Shown here one piece after another: positions 34,612 to 47,256 of a DNA stretch of 64,000 nucleotides; position 1 is the first letter of the stretch, and the number at the start of each line of letters is the position of its first letter. Made by a program: the position numbers and the translations under genes. The stretch lies in assembly GCF_030272615.1 (NCBI RefSeq), contig NC_081415.1, forward strand, positions 417,288,757 through 417,352,756, given 5' to 3'. The notes under the pieces are model-generated. The model saw nothing but the letters and a program-made list of their open reading frames with translations, was not told where the DNA came from and made no database searches. The DNA comes from Cryptomeria japonica. Its lineage: Eukaryota; Streptophyta; Pinopsida; Cupressales; Cupressaceae.

Positions 34612-37600
34612 AGATTATTTCTTGGAATATTAGGGGACTTAATAACCCCCATAAGCATGACATTATTAGGAATATAATAAGGGATAGTAAACCTGATATC
34701 TTTCTAATTCAAGAAACCAAAATGAGTAAAGAGAAAGTTGAATCATTGAAGTTTTTCAAAAATGGAAATGTTAGTGGTAGTAGCTCTGAAGGTGCTTCAG
34801 AAGGCATAGCAACCATTTGGAATCTTAATTCTGTCAAAGGGCAAGTTATCATCTAGGACAACAATTTCTCGTGTATCAAATTTGAGCACCTAAAAGATGG
34901 TACTTCATGGGTCCTCACCAACATTTATGCTCCCAACACCTTGAAGGCTAGAAATTCCTTCTGGAAAAAACTTATTCAAGCTAGGGACAGCTTCAGGAAT
35001 CTTAGCTGGCTGGTTATGGGAGACTTCAATACTTCTTTGAGAGAGGAGGAAAAATATGGAGGAAGCCCCCCTCAGCTAGAAAGCAGGTTGGCCCTTATGG
35101 ATTTCATTAACTCTCAGGCCCTCAATGACTTGGAAATATAGGGATGTAATTATACTTGGACTAACAGGAGAACTGGTACTGATCTTATCCAAGTTCATCT
35201 TGATAGGACTCTCATTTCCGATGACTGGTTTAGTCATTATTTTTGTTCTCTGTCGGCCCACATTCGGGTTGGTTCAGATCATTTTCCCATCACCTTTATT
35301 GCTGACTCCATCAACAGAAGGAGAAACTTCCCCTTTAGATTTGAAAAAATGTGGACCCTCCACCCAGACATCAAAAGCAATATCCAGAAATGGTGGAGCA
35401 TTCAAATTGAGGGAACTGCTATGTATAGAGTTGTTAAGAAGCTTAAGAGTGTAAAGGACAACATAAGAATCTGGAATAAATCTAGCTTTGGGAAAAAATT
35501 TTAGGCCAAAAGAAAAGTCCAAGAAGATCTCAAAGAAATACAAACTCAAATCCAGAAAGATGGTTTCAGAATTGTGTCCATTGTTGATGAAAATGCGACT
35601 CTCAAAAAATATCATGATATCATTGCCAAAGAGGAATCCTTTTGGAAGCAGAGATCAAGATGCATCTAGCTTAAGGAAGGAGATAGGAACACAAGATTCT
35701 TCCACATGTCGACTATCAAGCATAAAGAAGTTAATAGGGTTACCAAACTCGTGGTGGATAAAGGGGAGATTATCAAGGAAGCTAAAAGGTTTTTTTCAAA
35801 ACTGCTAATGAGGGATAATAGATTGGATACTGAAGCTCAATCTTCTTTTCTTCTTATCATCCCTTATCTCATTGATGATCATAATAATGCCTCCCTTTCT
35901 TCCATTCCTTCTAATCAGGAAATCAAAAATGTTGTCTTCTCCTTTGATGGTAACAAAGCGCCGAGCCCGGATGGTTTTCCAATGTTCTTTTTTCAAGATT
36001 TCTGGGACATTGTTGGGAAAGATGTTACCAATGGAGTCAAGGAATTTTTCGGGGCTAGGAAACTTTTGAAAGAAATCAATGGCACTTTTCTGGCTCTCAT
36101 TCCCAAATCTCAAGACACTGACTCTATGGACAAATTTAGACCTATTAGTCTTTGCAATTCCTTTTATAAGATTATCTCTAAGGTTCTTACTTCCAGATTG
36201 CTTTATGTCCTTCCTTCTCTTATTAATCACCAGCAAAATGGTTTTGTCCCTGGTCGTCAAATTCTTGACTCTATTATTACTATCCATGAGAACATCCACT
36301 CTCTTTTTAAAGCTAAGAAGCAGGGTCTCATCCTTAAGCTTGATCTCTCCAAAGCCTATGATAGGGTTGACTGGTCTTTTCTCTTGAAGGTTCTCATGTC
36401 TTTTGGTTTCTCACCCAGAGTTTTGGATCTCATCACCCAACTTATCACCTCTGCTTCTTTTGTTGTCATTATCAATGGTTCACCTTCTCCTTTTTTCCAA
36501 GCTTCTAGAGGTCTTAGGAAAGAAGATCCTATTTCCCCCATTCTCTTTATTATTATGGCAAAATGTTTTGGAAGGAGTATGGAAAATTTGGTTTTGCAAG
36601 GCTCCTTTAAGGGTCTCCACCCTTCCTCTGCGGATCTTGTTTGTTCTCATCAATAGTTTGTCAATGATACTATTATCATGGGGGAATCTAGTATTTCTGA
36701 AGCTAAAATTTTGAAGAGTACTCTTTGTAAGTTTGCCTCTGCCTCGGGTCAACTTATCAATTGGACTAAAAGTGAAGGATTTTTCATCAATACCCCAGAG
36801 AGAAGACAATAGAGAATCAGTAGAATCCTGGAGTGTAGGATTGTTGATCTTCCTGCAAACTACCTTGGTCTCCCTATGGGCACTACTCCTCCTGACTCCT
36901 TCTAGAGCTCTCTAGTGGACAAATTCCAGAAAAAGTTAGCTGGATGGAAAGGAGCCCTCCTAAGTCAGGCTGGAAAGCTCCAACTTCTTAAAGCTTCTCT
37001 TCTAAGTATTCTGATATATGGTCTTAGCCTTTTCAATATTTGAGTTAAGTATGCTGATGCTATCTAGAAAATCCAAAGAAGATTCCTTTGGTTTGGGGTT
37101 GAGGACAAGAAAAGAATGTTCTTCGTGGCTTGGGACCAGGTCTGTAAACTAAACAGCCATGGCGGTCTGGGCCTGAGGAGGATCCGAACCCTAAATGAAG
37201 CTCTTCTATCCAAACAAATCTGGAGAATGTTTCATCTTGATACCAAATGGTGTAAAATTTGGCAAAGTAAGTACTCTCTTCAGTCCTCTTCCCTTTCTTC
37301 TTTTATCAATTCAGATATTAGTATTAATGGCTCCCACATATGGAACTATGCCTCTAAATGTAAAGAAAGTATAGCTAAAGGAGTGATCTAGAAAGTTGGA
37401 AATGGTAGGAGAATTAAATTCTAGGAGGATCCCTAGATTTTTGATAAACCTTTGATAGAAATCGATGAATGGGCCCCCTATGCTCCCTCTTGTATTAGAT
37501 CTTTTGGCTCCTTAGTTGCTGAGTACTGGACTGGTAATGAATGGCAGAATATTGAAAGCATCCACCCAAGCCTCTCTAAGTTCAAGATCCATTTGTCTGC

Positions 37601-38804
37601 GGTTTGGTTGAACAAAGAGTTTGACTCCTTGATCTGGAAACATGATCCTAAAGGTACCCTTACTATTTCCTCTATGTATTGTGTTCTATCCCCTGATCCT
37701 TTAGGTAATCCCTTCTCATCTAAAGTCTGGATTAGAGGCCTTACCCCCAAGATCAATTTCTTCTTCTGGATCGTCCTCCATAATAAAATCTTGACCCTTG
37801 ACAACCTGAAATGCAGAGGCTTTGCTATCCCTAATAGATGTGCTCTATGCCTTCAGGAAGAAGAGTCGATGGACCACCTTGCCATTCATTGCCCCTTCTC
37901 AGCCTCAATTTGGGAAAGATTTCTCAATAGTTTTAGCATTGCCTGGGTGTTTCCCAACACCATCACAGATCTATTTTCCTCCTGGAACATAAAATGGACT
38001 AATTCTTTTTTGAGATCTTTGTGGCAGCTCTTGCTTCCTCACATCCTATGGGGACTATGGAAAGAAAGAAATAATTGAATCTTTAGGGATGTTTCCCTCA
38101 ATCAGGATATTGTGTTCCAGAAAATCCAATGGGCGATTCAGGAAAATATAGAGATCATTGAGCGTCCTTGTTTTTCGAACAATACTCTGGAAGCAAATAT
38201 TTTAAGTGTGTGGAACATGAAGAGTACCGACAGTCCAAACCTCAATCATAATAAAAGGCTTGAAGCCAAATGGCAAACCCCCCCTCATGGTTGGTTCAAA
38301 GTTAATTTTGACGGTGCTGCCAAAGGTAACCCGGGTCCTTCAAGTTGTGGAGTTGTTATAAGAGATGACAAAGGAATGTGCAAGGAAATGGTTGCTGTCC
38401 CTATTGAAATTCAAACTAATCATAAAGCTGAAGCTGTGGCTGCTCTCCAAGGTATCCTCCTAGCAAAAAAATGGAATTGTCCCCACCTATGGATTGAAGG
38501 GAACTCAAACAATATTATAAATTGTCTTAAGGGGATCTCAAAGCCTTCATGGTCAATCAACAACATTATCATCTCTGCTAGAGACCTTATTAGTACCTTT
38601 AAAAAAAGCTACATTTCCCACATTTACCAGGAGGCCAATGGATTTGCTGACTGGGCTGCCACTGCAATGGTTAACAAGGAAGCAATTACCACGTGGACGG
38701 GAGAACAAGGACTCCCCGAAGATGTCAGGCAAATCATTTTCTATGATTGTTATAGAAGTACTCCCAAGATACTTGATGGACAGGATAATTATGAAAAGAA
38801 CTGA
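34608..38804 (+). pseudogene. LINE ORF2: endonuclease, reverse transcriptase, zinc region, RNase H
   Basis: The ATG at 34608 starts MKIISWNIRGLNNPHK, the opening of an APE-type endonuclease. QETKM, NIYAPN, MGDFNTSL and GSDHFPI follow in order. RT begins at about 35950 with APSPDGFPMFFFQDFW, FRPISLCNSFYKIISKVL, QNGFVPGRQILD and LKLDLSKAYDRVDW. The polymerase box that should read Y/F-A/V-D-D is FVND (about 36657), so a catalytic Asp is lost. A C-terminal zinc region (CALCLQEEESMDHLAIHCPF, about 37838-37898) precedes RNase H (FKVNFDGAAKGNPGPSSCGV, about 38299), typical of plant L1-type LINEs. At least ten in-frame stops occur, nearly all TAG. Confidence 0.9.
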
Positions 38805-38961
38805 CTTGAGTACTTCGAGTCATTATAATAATGAGAGACTCATTTATTATATTACCAATGCCATAAATTCCCACGCTTTCTGGGTGACTTTGATAATTCT
38901 GAAAAGCTCACCGGCTAATCTTCTCTGCAAGTTTCAAAATTTGGTGTTGAACAACGACAAT

Positions 38962-40675
38962 ATGGGTGGTAACAGGAGGCGATATGAACCAAGTAGCTGT
39001 AAAGAATGGAAATAGAAGGAGGAGGTTTGGGGTTTTCTGTAGAAGGGTGGCTTCTCAAAATTCATGGAGAGACTCCATGGTCGAGATGACATGGTCACCA
39101 GTTTTTTCTGTAAAAATTGGAAAAAGGGCATGCTGAAAAAGGGAGACCAAACTATAGAAATTGATGAAGATTTGATTGCTCAAGCTACGGGCCTCACAAG
39201 AGAAGGGTGCAACTTCTACAGATATAGGAAAGTCAGTAGGGAAGATATTGAAAGATACCCAGACACCGAGAAAGAGAAGAAATGGCTGGTAAAGTTGAGC
39301 AAAACCTACTACCTGCCGAGGGCTTTTGCCAAACCCTAGCGGGAAGTCCTCTTTGTTTTAATGTGATACATCACTCTAGATGGTAGGTTCAATAAAGTTT
39401 ATGGTTATCACTTTGTTCTACTAAATCACTTTAGGCACAATGATAAGGTTAACTTCCCTTCTTTTCTACTCTATTCGATGAATGCGTCCCTCAAGGCCTA
39501 CAAAGAGAACCCACGAGGTGATATGGCCATGCACCAAGGCCTTATGGTACTAATCTATGACCATCTTAAGGCCAACCAAATTGCTCGGATGCAGCCCTCT
39601 GTGGATTCTGAGGATGAGGGGTTTGACCCTACCTTCTTAGAGGAAGTGAAGTTTGAAAGTGACCCTTCGACTGATACTGAGGATAGCATGGATGTCTCGG
39701 ATAATGAAAGTGGGAAGAAGAGGAAATAAATCAAAACTAGACCCTCATCCTCTAAGGGCAAAAAGCCTAAAGGTAGACCCTTGATTAGCATTTCTTTCGA
39801 AGAGGAGACTTCAGACAACTCTGAGGAGGAGTACCCTCAAGGGCGACTGAAGAAGAAGAAAAAAGCTCACACCTAGGCTAGGGAAATGCACAAGAAGAAA
39901 GAGGAGACTGTTAAGGAACCAGAAGCCCACAAGCAGGTAAGGGCCCTAGAAGATGATCAGAATCTGGAAAAGGAGACCATGGAAGAGGCTCTTAGGGCTG
40001 TTGACACAACCATCCAGCACACCCCTAAAGAGGAAAAGGCAACCCCTAGAAAAGTTGACCCCCCCTCTAACCCTCCCCCCGAGGGTTTGCAAGGTTTCAT
40101 GGAAACAATGGAGTGGCTCATCAATGGTTACAAGAAAGTTGTGGACGAAAATAAAAAACTCTGTAACAGAATCTTGATCCTGGAAACCATCAATACATGG
40201 GAAGGGAAGACCATGGCCAACTTCATAGAGGACCTAAAAAGTACCATCACCAAAGATGAAGACATAAGAGATGCTTTCAACCCCAGGTTCAAAAAAATTG
40301 AGAAGGATTTGCTGGAAAGAATCTTGCTGACACTAACAACCACACTCTCATGGAAACTATTAGCAAAATTGGTAAAATTGAGGAGTGTCTAAAGAAAATT
40401 GTTGAACAGAGCCTTAGCATCCTATAGATTTCAGCCAACAACACCAACACTCTCATCAGCAAACTAGATGATGAAAAGGAAATCCTGGACATTGACCCGG
40501 AAATGGAAGGAACAAGGGAAGCTCAAGGCCCCATAACCCGCACCAGAGGCAAAAAGAAGGACAAAAAACCTAACAAGGATCTGGAAGACCTTAAAGCTAT
40601 CGGGGCTACTTATGATGAGCTGGTGACAAAGGTGGAGGACTTGTTGAAGAAAATTTATGTGTAGCGCCTTCTTAG
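38962..40675 (+). pseudogene. LINE ORF3, unrecognised
   Basis: A third frame lies after RNase H and before the 3' end, inside the target duplications. From ATG 38962 it reads MGGNRRRYEP, then MERLHGRDDMVTSFFCKNW, DLIAQATGLTREGCNFYRY, KLSKTYYLPRAFAKP and GYHFVLLNHFRHND. A Glu/Asp/Ser/Lys-rich linker follows (39600-39870), then a helical, coiled-coil-like C-terminal half (GFMETMEWLINGYKKVVDEN; ending TKVEDLLKKIYV at 40675). In-frame stops (TAG near 39013 and 39040, later TAG, TGA, TAA) and a frameshift after about 40320 show decay. The globular part followed by a charged coiled coil is unlike known LINE ORF2 tails. I do not recognise the family. Confidence 0.6.
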
Positions 40676-40904
40676 TTTCTTTGTTGTTGTTAGTTTTGTT
40701 GTCTTTTCGGTTCATTGGTTTTTTGTCAGTCTTTTTGTATGTAGTTCTTAAGCACTAATATTTTTGGTGTCTTATCTTAATATCTTATGTTAAAGGTTTT
40801 GGGTCCTGAAAACCTATTTTTTAATTAATCAGAACAATATGAATATAAATAACAAAAATCGACAATATGAATATAAACAACAATATGTGTTTGGTGCAAG
40901 AGCA

Positions 40905-43190
40905 CCCTCACGCTTGCAATGGTCGAATTTTGTTCATCGTGTGCATAAACCAAAATCACGAGTGTGTCTAGGTGGACAATTTTACACTAGGCATGCCCCT
41001 ATCATGCATCCCAAAGTGTTGGAATGTCAAGAGTCATACCATACCGGTGCGATCTCTCAGGTGCCTTGAGTCCAAAAAATTATCAAAATTTGATAGACTA
41101 TTGCTTCAAATCCAGGACACAAATGGTCGATCTGTTTGAACCCATGGGGTCATGTGAGGCTCCTCTACAATGGCCTATCTTAGTTTTTGACGACTCGGAG
41201 CCATTTTTAATTGGTAGCATTTTTCGCATGCTGCAAAAACCATCAGTTGCATGCAACGCAAAGTTGCAAGATTGGCTATAATTGATTCGGCTTGTCATGT
41301 GCACAAACTGATGTCGCAAGCACATTTGGGTGGGTAGGTTTATGCTAGGCATGCCCCTGCCATGCATCCCAAAGTGTTGGAATGTCGAGAGTCATACCAT
41401 ACCAGTGCGATCTCTCAAGTGCCCTGAGTCCAAAAAATTATCAAAATTTGATGGTATGTTTCTTCAAATCCAAGACCCATATGGTCAATTTGTTTGAACC
41501 TGTGGGGTCAACTAAGGCTCCTCTACAATGTCCTATCTTGATTTTTGACGACTCGAAGCCATTTTCAATTAGTAGCATTTTTTTGCCTACTGCAAAACTA
41601 TCAATTGCATGCAATGCAAAGTTGCAGGATTGGCTATAATTGATTCAACTCATCGTGTGCACAAATCAACATCGCATGCATGTCTAGGTGGGAAATTTTA
41701 TGCTAGACATGTCCCTGTCGTGCATCCCAAAGCACCAAAACATCGAGAGTCATACAGTACCAGTGCGATCTCTCAAGTGCCTTGAGTCCAAAAAATTGTC
41801 AAAATTTGACAGACTGTTTCTTCAAATCCAGGACACATATGGTTGATCCATTTGAACTAGTGGGGTTGGGTTAGGCTCTTCTATAATGTCTTATCTTGGT
41901 TTTTGATGACTCATAGCCATTTTCAATTGGTAGCATTTTTTGTATGCTACAAAAACTGTCAGTTGCATGCAATGCAAAGTTGTAAGATTGGCTAGAATTG
42001 ATTTGGTTCATCATGTGCACAAACTGACATCACAAGTGCATCCAAGTGGGCAGGTTTATGCTAGGCATGCCCCTTTCATGTATCCCAAAGCGTCGGAACA
42101 TTGAGAGTCATACCGTACCGGGGCGATCTCTCAAGTGTCATGAGTCCAAAAAATTGTCAAAATTTGATGGACTGTTTCTTCCAATCCAGGATACATATGG
42201 TCAATCCATTTAAACCCATGGGATCTCATGAGGCTCCTCTACAATGGCCTATCTCGGTTTTTGACTAATTGGAGCTATTTTCAATTGGTAGCATTTTCTC
42301 GCCTGCTGCAAAAATCGTCAGTTGCATGCAATGCAAAGTTGCAAGATTGGCTAGAATTGATTTGGCTCGTCATGTGCACAAACTGAAATCACAAGTGCAT
42401 CCAGGTGGGAAATTTTATGCTAGGAATTCCCCTCTCATGCATCCCAAAGCACTGGAACATCGAGAGTCATACCATACTGGGGTGATCTCTCAAGTGCCAT
42501 GAGTCCAAAAAATTGTCAAAATTTGACGGACTGTTTATTCAAATATAGGACACATATGGTTGATCCATTTGAACTTGTGGGGTCATGTAAGGCTCCTCTA
42601 CTATGGCCTATCTCAGTTTTTGACGACTCGGAGCCATTTTCAATTGGTAGCATTTTTTCGCCTGTTGCAAAAACCGTCAGTTGCATGCAATACAAAGTTG
42701 CAGGATTGGCTAGAATTGATTCAGTTCGTCGTGTGCACAATCTGATGTCATGAGCGCATTCGAGTGGGTAGGTTTATGCTATGCATGCTCCTCTCATGCA
42801 TCCCAAAGTGCTGGAATGTCGAGAATCATACCGTACTGAGGCAATCTCTCAAGTGCCCTGAGTCCAAAAAATTGTCAAAATTTGACAGACTATTTCTTCA
42901 AATCCAGGACACATATGGTCGATCCATTTGAACCTATGGGGTCATGTGAGGCTCTTGTAGAATGTCCTATCTTTTTTTTTGACGATTTGGATCCATTTTC
43001 AATTGGTAGCATTTTTTCGCTTGCTGCAAAAACTGCTAGTTGCAGGATTGGCTAGAATTGATTCGGTTCGTCGTGTGCACAAACCGACATCACGAGCACA
43101 TCTGGGTGGGCAGTTTTATGCTAGGCATGCCCTTGTTGTGCATCCCAAAGTGCCAGAATGTTGAGAGTCATACCCTACCAACACAATGTA
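40905..43190. repeat. Satellite array, ~358-bp monomer, about 6.4 copies
   Basis: The anchor GGCATGCCCCT (or variants) occurs at about 40990, 41348, 41706, 42064, 42423, 42782 and 43124, giving periods of 358, 358, 358, 359, 359 and 342. Each monomer also carries GAGTCATACC, GTGCGATCTCTCAAGTGCC, GAGTCCAAAAAATT, TTCAAATCCAGGACACA, CCATTTTCAATTGGTAGCAT and GTTGCATGCAATGCAAAGTT. Differences among copies are mainly C/T and A/G. Frames of ~85 codons recurring in each unit are by-products. It lies inside the GTAC-motif element, downstream of the LINE insertion. Confidence 0.93.
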
Positions 43191-43685
43191 GAAGTTGCTT
43201 GACAACTTTTTTGACAATTTTTTTGACAACAATGACAATTTTTGCTCAAATTGTATCTAGTCTCAATCTAAGACCCCTATGACCCAATAATGACTCAAAT
43301 AATTCTCTATGATTATACAAGAATAAAGAATGCTCATGATTTCTAGAGACACATCACATATACTCAAAACATAGTCACAAAACATTGACACACAAAATAG
43401 TCACAAAACATTGTCACATATTAGTCAAAAATTTGCCTCTAAATATGGTCAAATCAGCTCTTGGCTATTTGATTATACAAAAAAATGTCTTACAAATCAT
43501 CTCATGGGCTTTTATACAAAATTTGGTATTACAATATGTGCAATTCTGCTCATCGCCATTTTAATATACAAAATTTGGCATGTACATATGTACAAATCAG
43601 CTCATTGCCATTTAAATATACAAAATTATGCCCCTAAACATGTAAAAATCAGCTCATGGGAATTTATATCTACAAAAAATGAATA
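43191..43685. other. Spacer with TTGACAA words, no gene
   Basis: Short iterations of TTTTTTGACAA (43200-43245) resemble those near 12181-12230 in the CACTA interior. Then AT-rich sequence with three partly repeated blocks around TACAAAATTTGGCATGT / AATCAGCTCATTGCCATTT (43440-43670). No protein similarity. Confidence 0.5.
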
Positions 43686-43689
43686 TAGA

Positions 43690-46645
43690 ACAATATGTCG
43701 ATGATTTACACAAAATTATCAAATTCATTCTACTCTGAACTGTAGAATCAATCAAGTGATCCTTCAGGATCGACTCTAACCCGTATTGTGTCAAGTATTG
43801 CCTCATGGTCAGATTCACGAGCTTTTCATAAAATCTTGTTATGAGGTCTACCACGATACTTCATCAAATGAATATTTGTTGCAACAACAAGGTTAGAGAA
43901 ATGAAGAACATGTCTGTGTGTTTCAAAGTACTCAAACAACCAAACATCAAAATTCTTGATAGGTTATCTCTGAAGCCATGTTCTTGACATGACAACAGAC
44001 CCTATTGGGTACTCAATACCCTCTCCGTCAATGATTGTGGTTGTCAATTTTTTTTTTGGCTCAACACAACAACAAAAATAGTAATATTTTCCTTCTTCAT
44101 TGTTCTCTTCTGCAACAATTGCATACACATGACCTGCATTTTATAAAGTGTTAATTAATACCAAAAATAAAGTATGATGTACAACAAAAATTACCAAAAA
44201 GAATACTTGCAAAAAAATTAACTCAAAAAATCACCTGAATCCACTAGGTCAGATACATGGTCAAAATCCATTGATGTCTCCATCTAGCTCAATTGTAGTG
44301 CTTTGGAAATTTTATATGAATCAATGGGAACCAACGGTCTACAAGACCATTTGTCAACCCACTCTTGTGATTCACATTCTTCCCACAAATAATACATGCA
44401 TGAAGAGAAAAAAAATACCATCTGTCTCGTATAAATTACCAGTGAACTTGAATTTGAACTCATAAATGAGTGCATGTCACTCGATCCTACAACTGCACAA
44501 CAATCTAGATAGTTTTCAATGTTAGATTGAGTGATCAACCAAAAATATCTATGAACCATTGAAATACATGGATTACCTAGATCCATCATAGACTTACATC
44601 ATCGCACAATTGTTTTTACATCTATCAACTTAGCACCACCTTTGTACTTCAATTCTTCTCTAGCTAGGGCTCTTTTCACACATGCTCCTGCACCATCGTG
44701 CTCTCCCTTACCATGTCCAGCCTTAGTGAAATTCCAAAAATGTTGTACACCACTTGTCATATGCATCCCTGTCAACCAATAAAACATCCTTGCATTCTAG
44801 AATTGTGCAGTGCAATTATCTGACCATATTAAGTGTCGGTTGTATCGTATGTTCCTTTCCCTTAAACTATCATAGAAAAATTTAAAGCATCCTTGTACAA
44901 ACTCTGATGAATTAGTACGATCATCACTTATGTAGAAGTGATACTCTCTTACAACCTTTCTATCTTCCTCTGTGCTATCATCTGCATGCATGAATGCTAT
45001 GTGTACAAAAATAGAAACTTGTGTAAAGTGATAATACATAGATTCCACTTCATTTTGAGGTTGTAGTGTATAATTTTTAGAGAAATCAATGATAGAGACA
45101 ATGGTGCCAAGAGGAAATGTGTCCTTACATAACTTGAATTGCTCATCTAACCATCGAGCTCTATGTGTATGCATTATATACTCATAAACTAGTTTCTCTT
45201 GAAACATTTTCATAAATTCAGCTACAGATATATCATTTTTCACTAGCTCACGTCTCTTCAAATATTTTCCATCTTTAACTCCATATGTGATTGTCTTGTA
45301 TTTTCTGAAAGAAACTAGTTTCGTACCAATTTCATGTGTGCTCTCCAAATGTATGCATCTTGGTAAACGTTGCAAACCACCACATATAGCACAAGAACCT
45401 TCCAAACAAGGCATCTTATAATAAATGCAACCATCATGTCTATTACATAGCACACTTGAAATAGATTCTCTTACCAACTTAGGAGGTGCTTGTATATTGC
45501 ATTCTTGCAAAACATCTTTAGTGTGAAAAGTAGAACAAATATGACGAAAAAATATCAAAGTGCATGGAAAATTCAATATGCATCCTACAACAACACATGG
45601 TGCGTACATGATTAATCTTAATATAAAAAGGTTTTTCCATTTCAAAAAATCTTTGAGAAATTCTTATTTGAGGAAACTTTTGAAGATATATTTCATAAAA
45701 TTTAGTTTGAGTCATATCCAAATAGTGTTTGGCATGTGGCTCATGATTTGTAGACCCAATTTGTCTTCTAACAACATCTCTTTGGTTGGGCGAAACTCTC
45801 GTGTTGTCATGCCAAAAATTTTCAATTAATGTTCTTAGTGCACCAACAACAGCCTTTTCTTTGCGTGGTAGTCTACCCGAGAATGCCCAAAGAGAATTAT
45901 TGTTAGGTTCCTCTATTTTTTCTTGCATCTTTAATGCTTTACTTAATGTTGTTCTACTAACATTTAATGACTTACTTGTTTTGCTTATCAAACGATCTTT
46001 TTTTATTTTCTTGCTCATTATGGTTGATGTAATGACACATCGAGTAGCATTAGAATCTTTAGTATGTGATTTTGAACCAATAGCTTGATATGCATCAAAT
46101 ATATTTCTCACAATAGTTCTTTCACTGTTAGTTTTAGATGATCTTAGGCCTATAATTTTCATTGTCTCTCTAAAATTCAAATTTTAAATCATTTTAACAA
46201 TTAATTGACATCTTGCGGTTCGGTTTAAGTTTTCAAAATAGTTTTGCCATATTCTTTTAACCATTCTCCTACAAGTTCGTTCATTCATTTTATTGGGCAT
46301 TGGCTTCAATATATTCTCATCAATGTCAATTAGATACTTTGGTTTCCTACGAATGATTCTAGGAGGTGTTAACATCGGTCCATTATGTACATTCAATTCA
46401 TCAGATAGAGAAGGTGTATGTTCATCATTTAATTGATTATTCAATGTGGTATCTTCTTCAATTGCATTAGGTTCATACGGTAAATCAAATTTCTCTTCTT
46501 CAATTGCATTAGGTGCATTATGTTCGTTTGGTAAATTGAATTGAGATGTTGAGGATGACATACCTTCTTCTCCCATTGTTCTTATGTCACATAATTTCTT
46601 CATATGTTGCCTTTGTCTTTCCTTTTCAACCTCTCGTTGTTCCAT
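43690..46645 (-). pseudogene. DDE-transposase-like protein of the GTAC-motif element
   Basis: From ATG 46645 (MEQREVEKERQRQ) the frame runs through an acidic Asn/Glu-rich region, a basic helical segment (ERTCRRMVKRIWQNYF), an HTH-like TSKSLNVSRTTLSKALKM, and a Cys-rich part: CCCRMHIEF, a frameshift near 45550, then SVLCNRHDGCIYYKMPC, GSCAICGGLQRLPRCIH. Three acidic motifs follow in RNase H-like order: GTIVSIIDFSKNYTLQPQNE, HLIWSDNCTAQF, and WNFTKAGHGKGEHDGAGACV. The C-terminus includes GEGIEYPIGSVVMSRTWLQR and ATNIHLMKYRGRPHNKIL. The D...D...E spacing, zinc-like cysteines and HTH suggest a cut-and-paste transposase. Stops at 46184, after SDNCTAQF (44797) and further on make it dead. The 5' exon has a GTAAGT donor near 46870. 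Confidence 0.62.
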
Positions 46646-46649
46646 TATT

Positions 46650-46980
46650 CCTCACTTGTTCTTTCCCATGGTTGATATCGGTTGTCCTAAATAGAATCAT
46701 ATTACATATATAGGTAAACAAAAGTTCATAAACAAACAAATAACCATAAATATGCATCTTATCACTATTTTTTGGAATCAAACTATTAAACAATCACAAT
46801 ACTATTGACAAAACTAATAAGAACAACAATTCAATTATTTGAAATCATGCAAAAACAAAAAAATCACTTACTTCTATGTATAAAACAGTGATAGAAGTGC
46901 AGACACAGTTCCAATGGGGCCTTCAACGACCTCAAAAACTTCTTTTGAGGTCGTTGAGGCTCATGGGCAACTAAAACTAT
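46650..46980 (-). promoter_or_regulatory. 5' leader of the transposase-like gene with intron donor
   Basis: On the minus strand, ATAGAA is followed by GTAAGTGATTT (about 46879-46864), a good splice donor. A homologous AGAA-GTAAGTGGATTT occurs at 50432-50420 joined to 63120-63146, showing that the leader and first intron are shared by a second copy. Confidence 0.55.
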
Positions 46981-46984
46981 GTCT

Positions 46985-47256
46985 ATGTACCGTGTACGCA
47001 CTAAATTAATAACCATGTGCATGCTTTTAGTCCATAAAATGTTGGCAAGCCCAATGATATTTTTTCCCCATTCTATACTAATAAGTAGCATGTATGCACT
47101 CCTAAGCCTAAAAAATGTTATCATAGGGTAGCGAATAATGGGCTTAGTACCCCGTACGCGCTTACAATTAATAAGTTCCGCGTACACGCTCCTACGCCTC
47201 AAAAAAGATATGGCAGGGTAGTGAACTAATAGGTTCAATACCTCGTACGTGCTATT
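46985..47256. repeat. Right subterminal GTACACG/GTACGCG cluster
   Basis: Includes CCGTGTACGCACT, CCCCGTACGCGCTT, CCGCGTACACGCT and CTCGTACGTGCTA, the last being the inverse of the TAGCACGTAC left-edge word. Motifs are about 40-75 bp apart. Confidence 0.75.

Larger units (their letters stand above)
33875..40832 (+). mobile_element. LINE retrotransposon, 5'-truncated, with three ORFs
   Basis: The direct repeat AACAATATGAATA flanks the element at 33862-33874 and 40833-40845 (16 bp if one C/T mismatch is allowed). The downstream flank continues like the paralogous uninterrupted copy at 33671-33700, fixing the 3' end at 40832. The element encodes an ORF1, an ORF2 with endonuclease, RT, zinc-binding and RNase H regions, and a further ORF3. 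The 3' end reads GGGTCCTGAAAACC then TTAATTAATCAG with no poly(A). ORF1 is open at its 5' edge, as expected for a truncated target-primed insertion. Numerous stops make it inactive. Confidence 0.88.

Noticed and set aside
40905-43190. CRISPR-like regular spacing
   Set aside because: Entire monomers are homologous with no unique spacers, and the setting is a plant genome.
40839-43282. Recurring ~85-codon plus-strand frames
   Set aside because: They repeat with the 358-bp satellite period, contain stops in some units and have no protein features.
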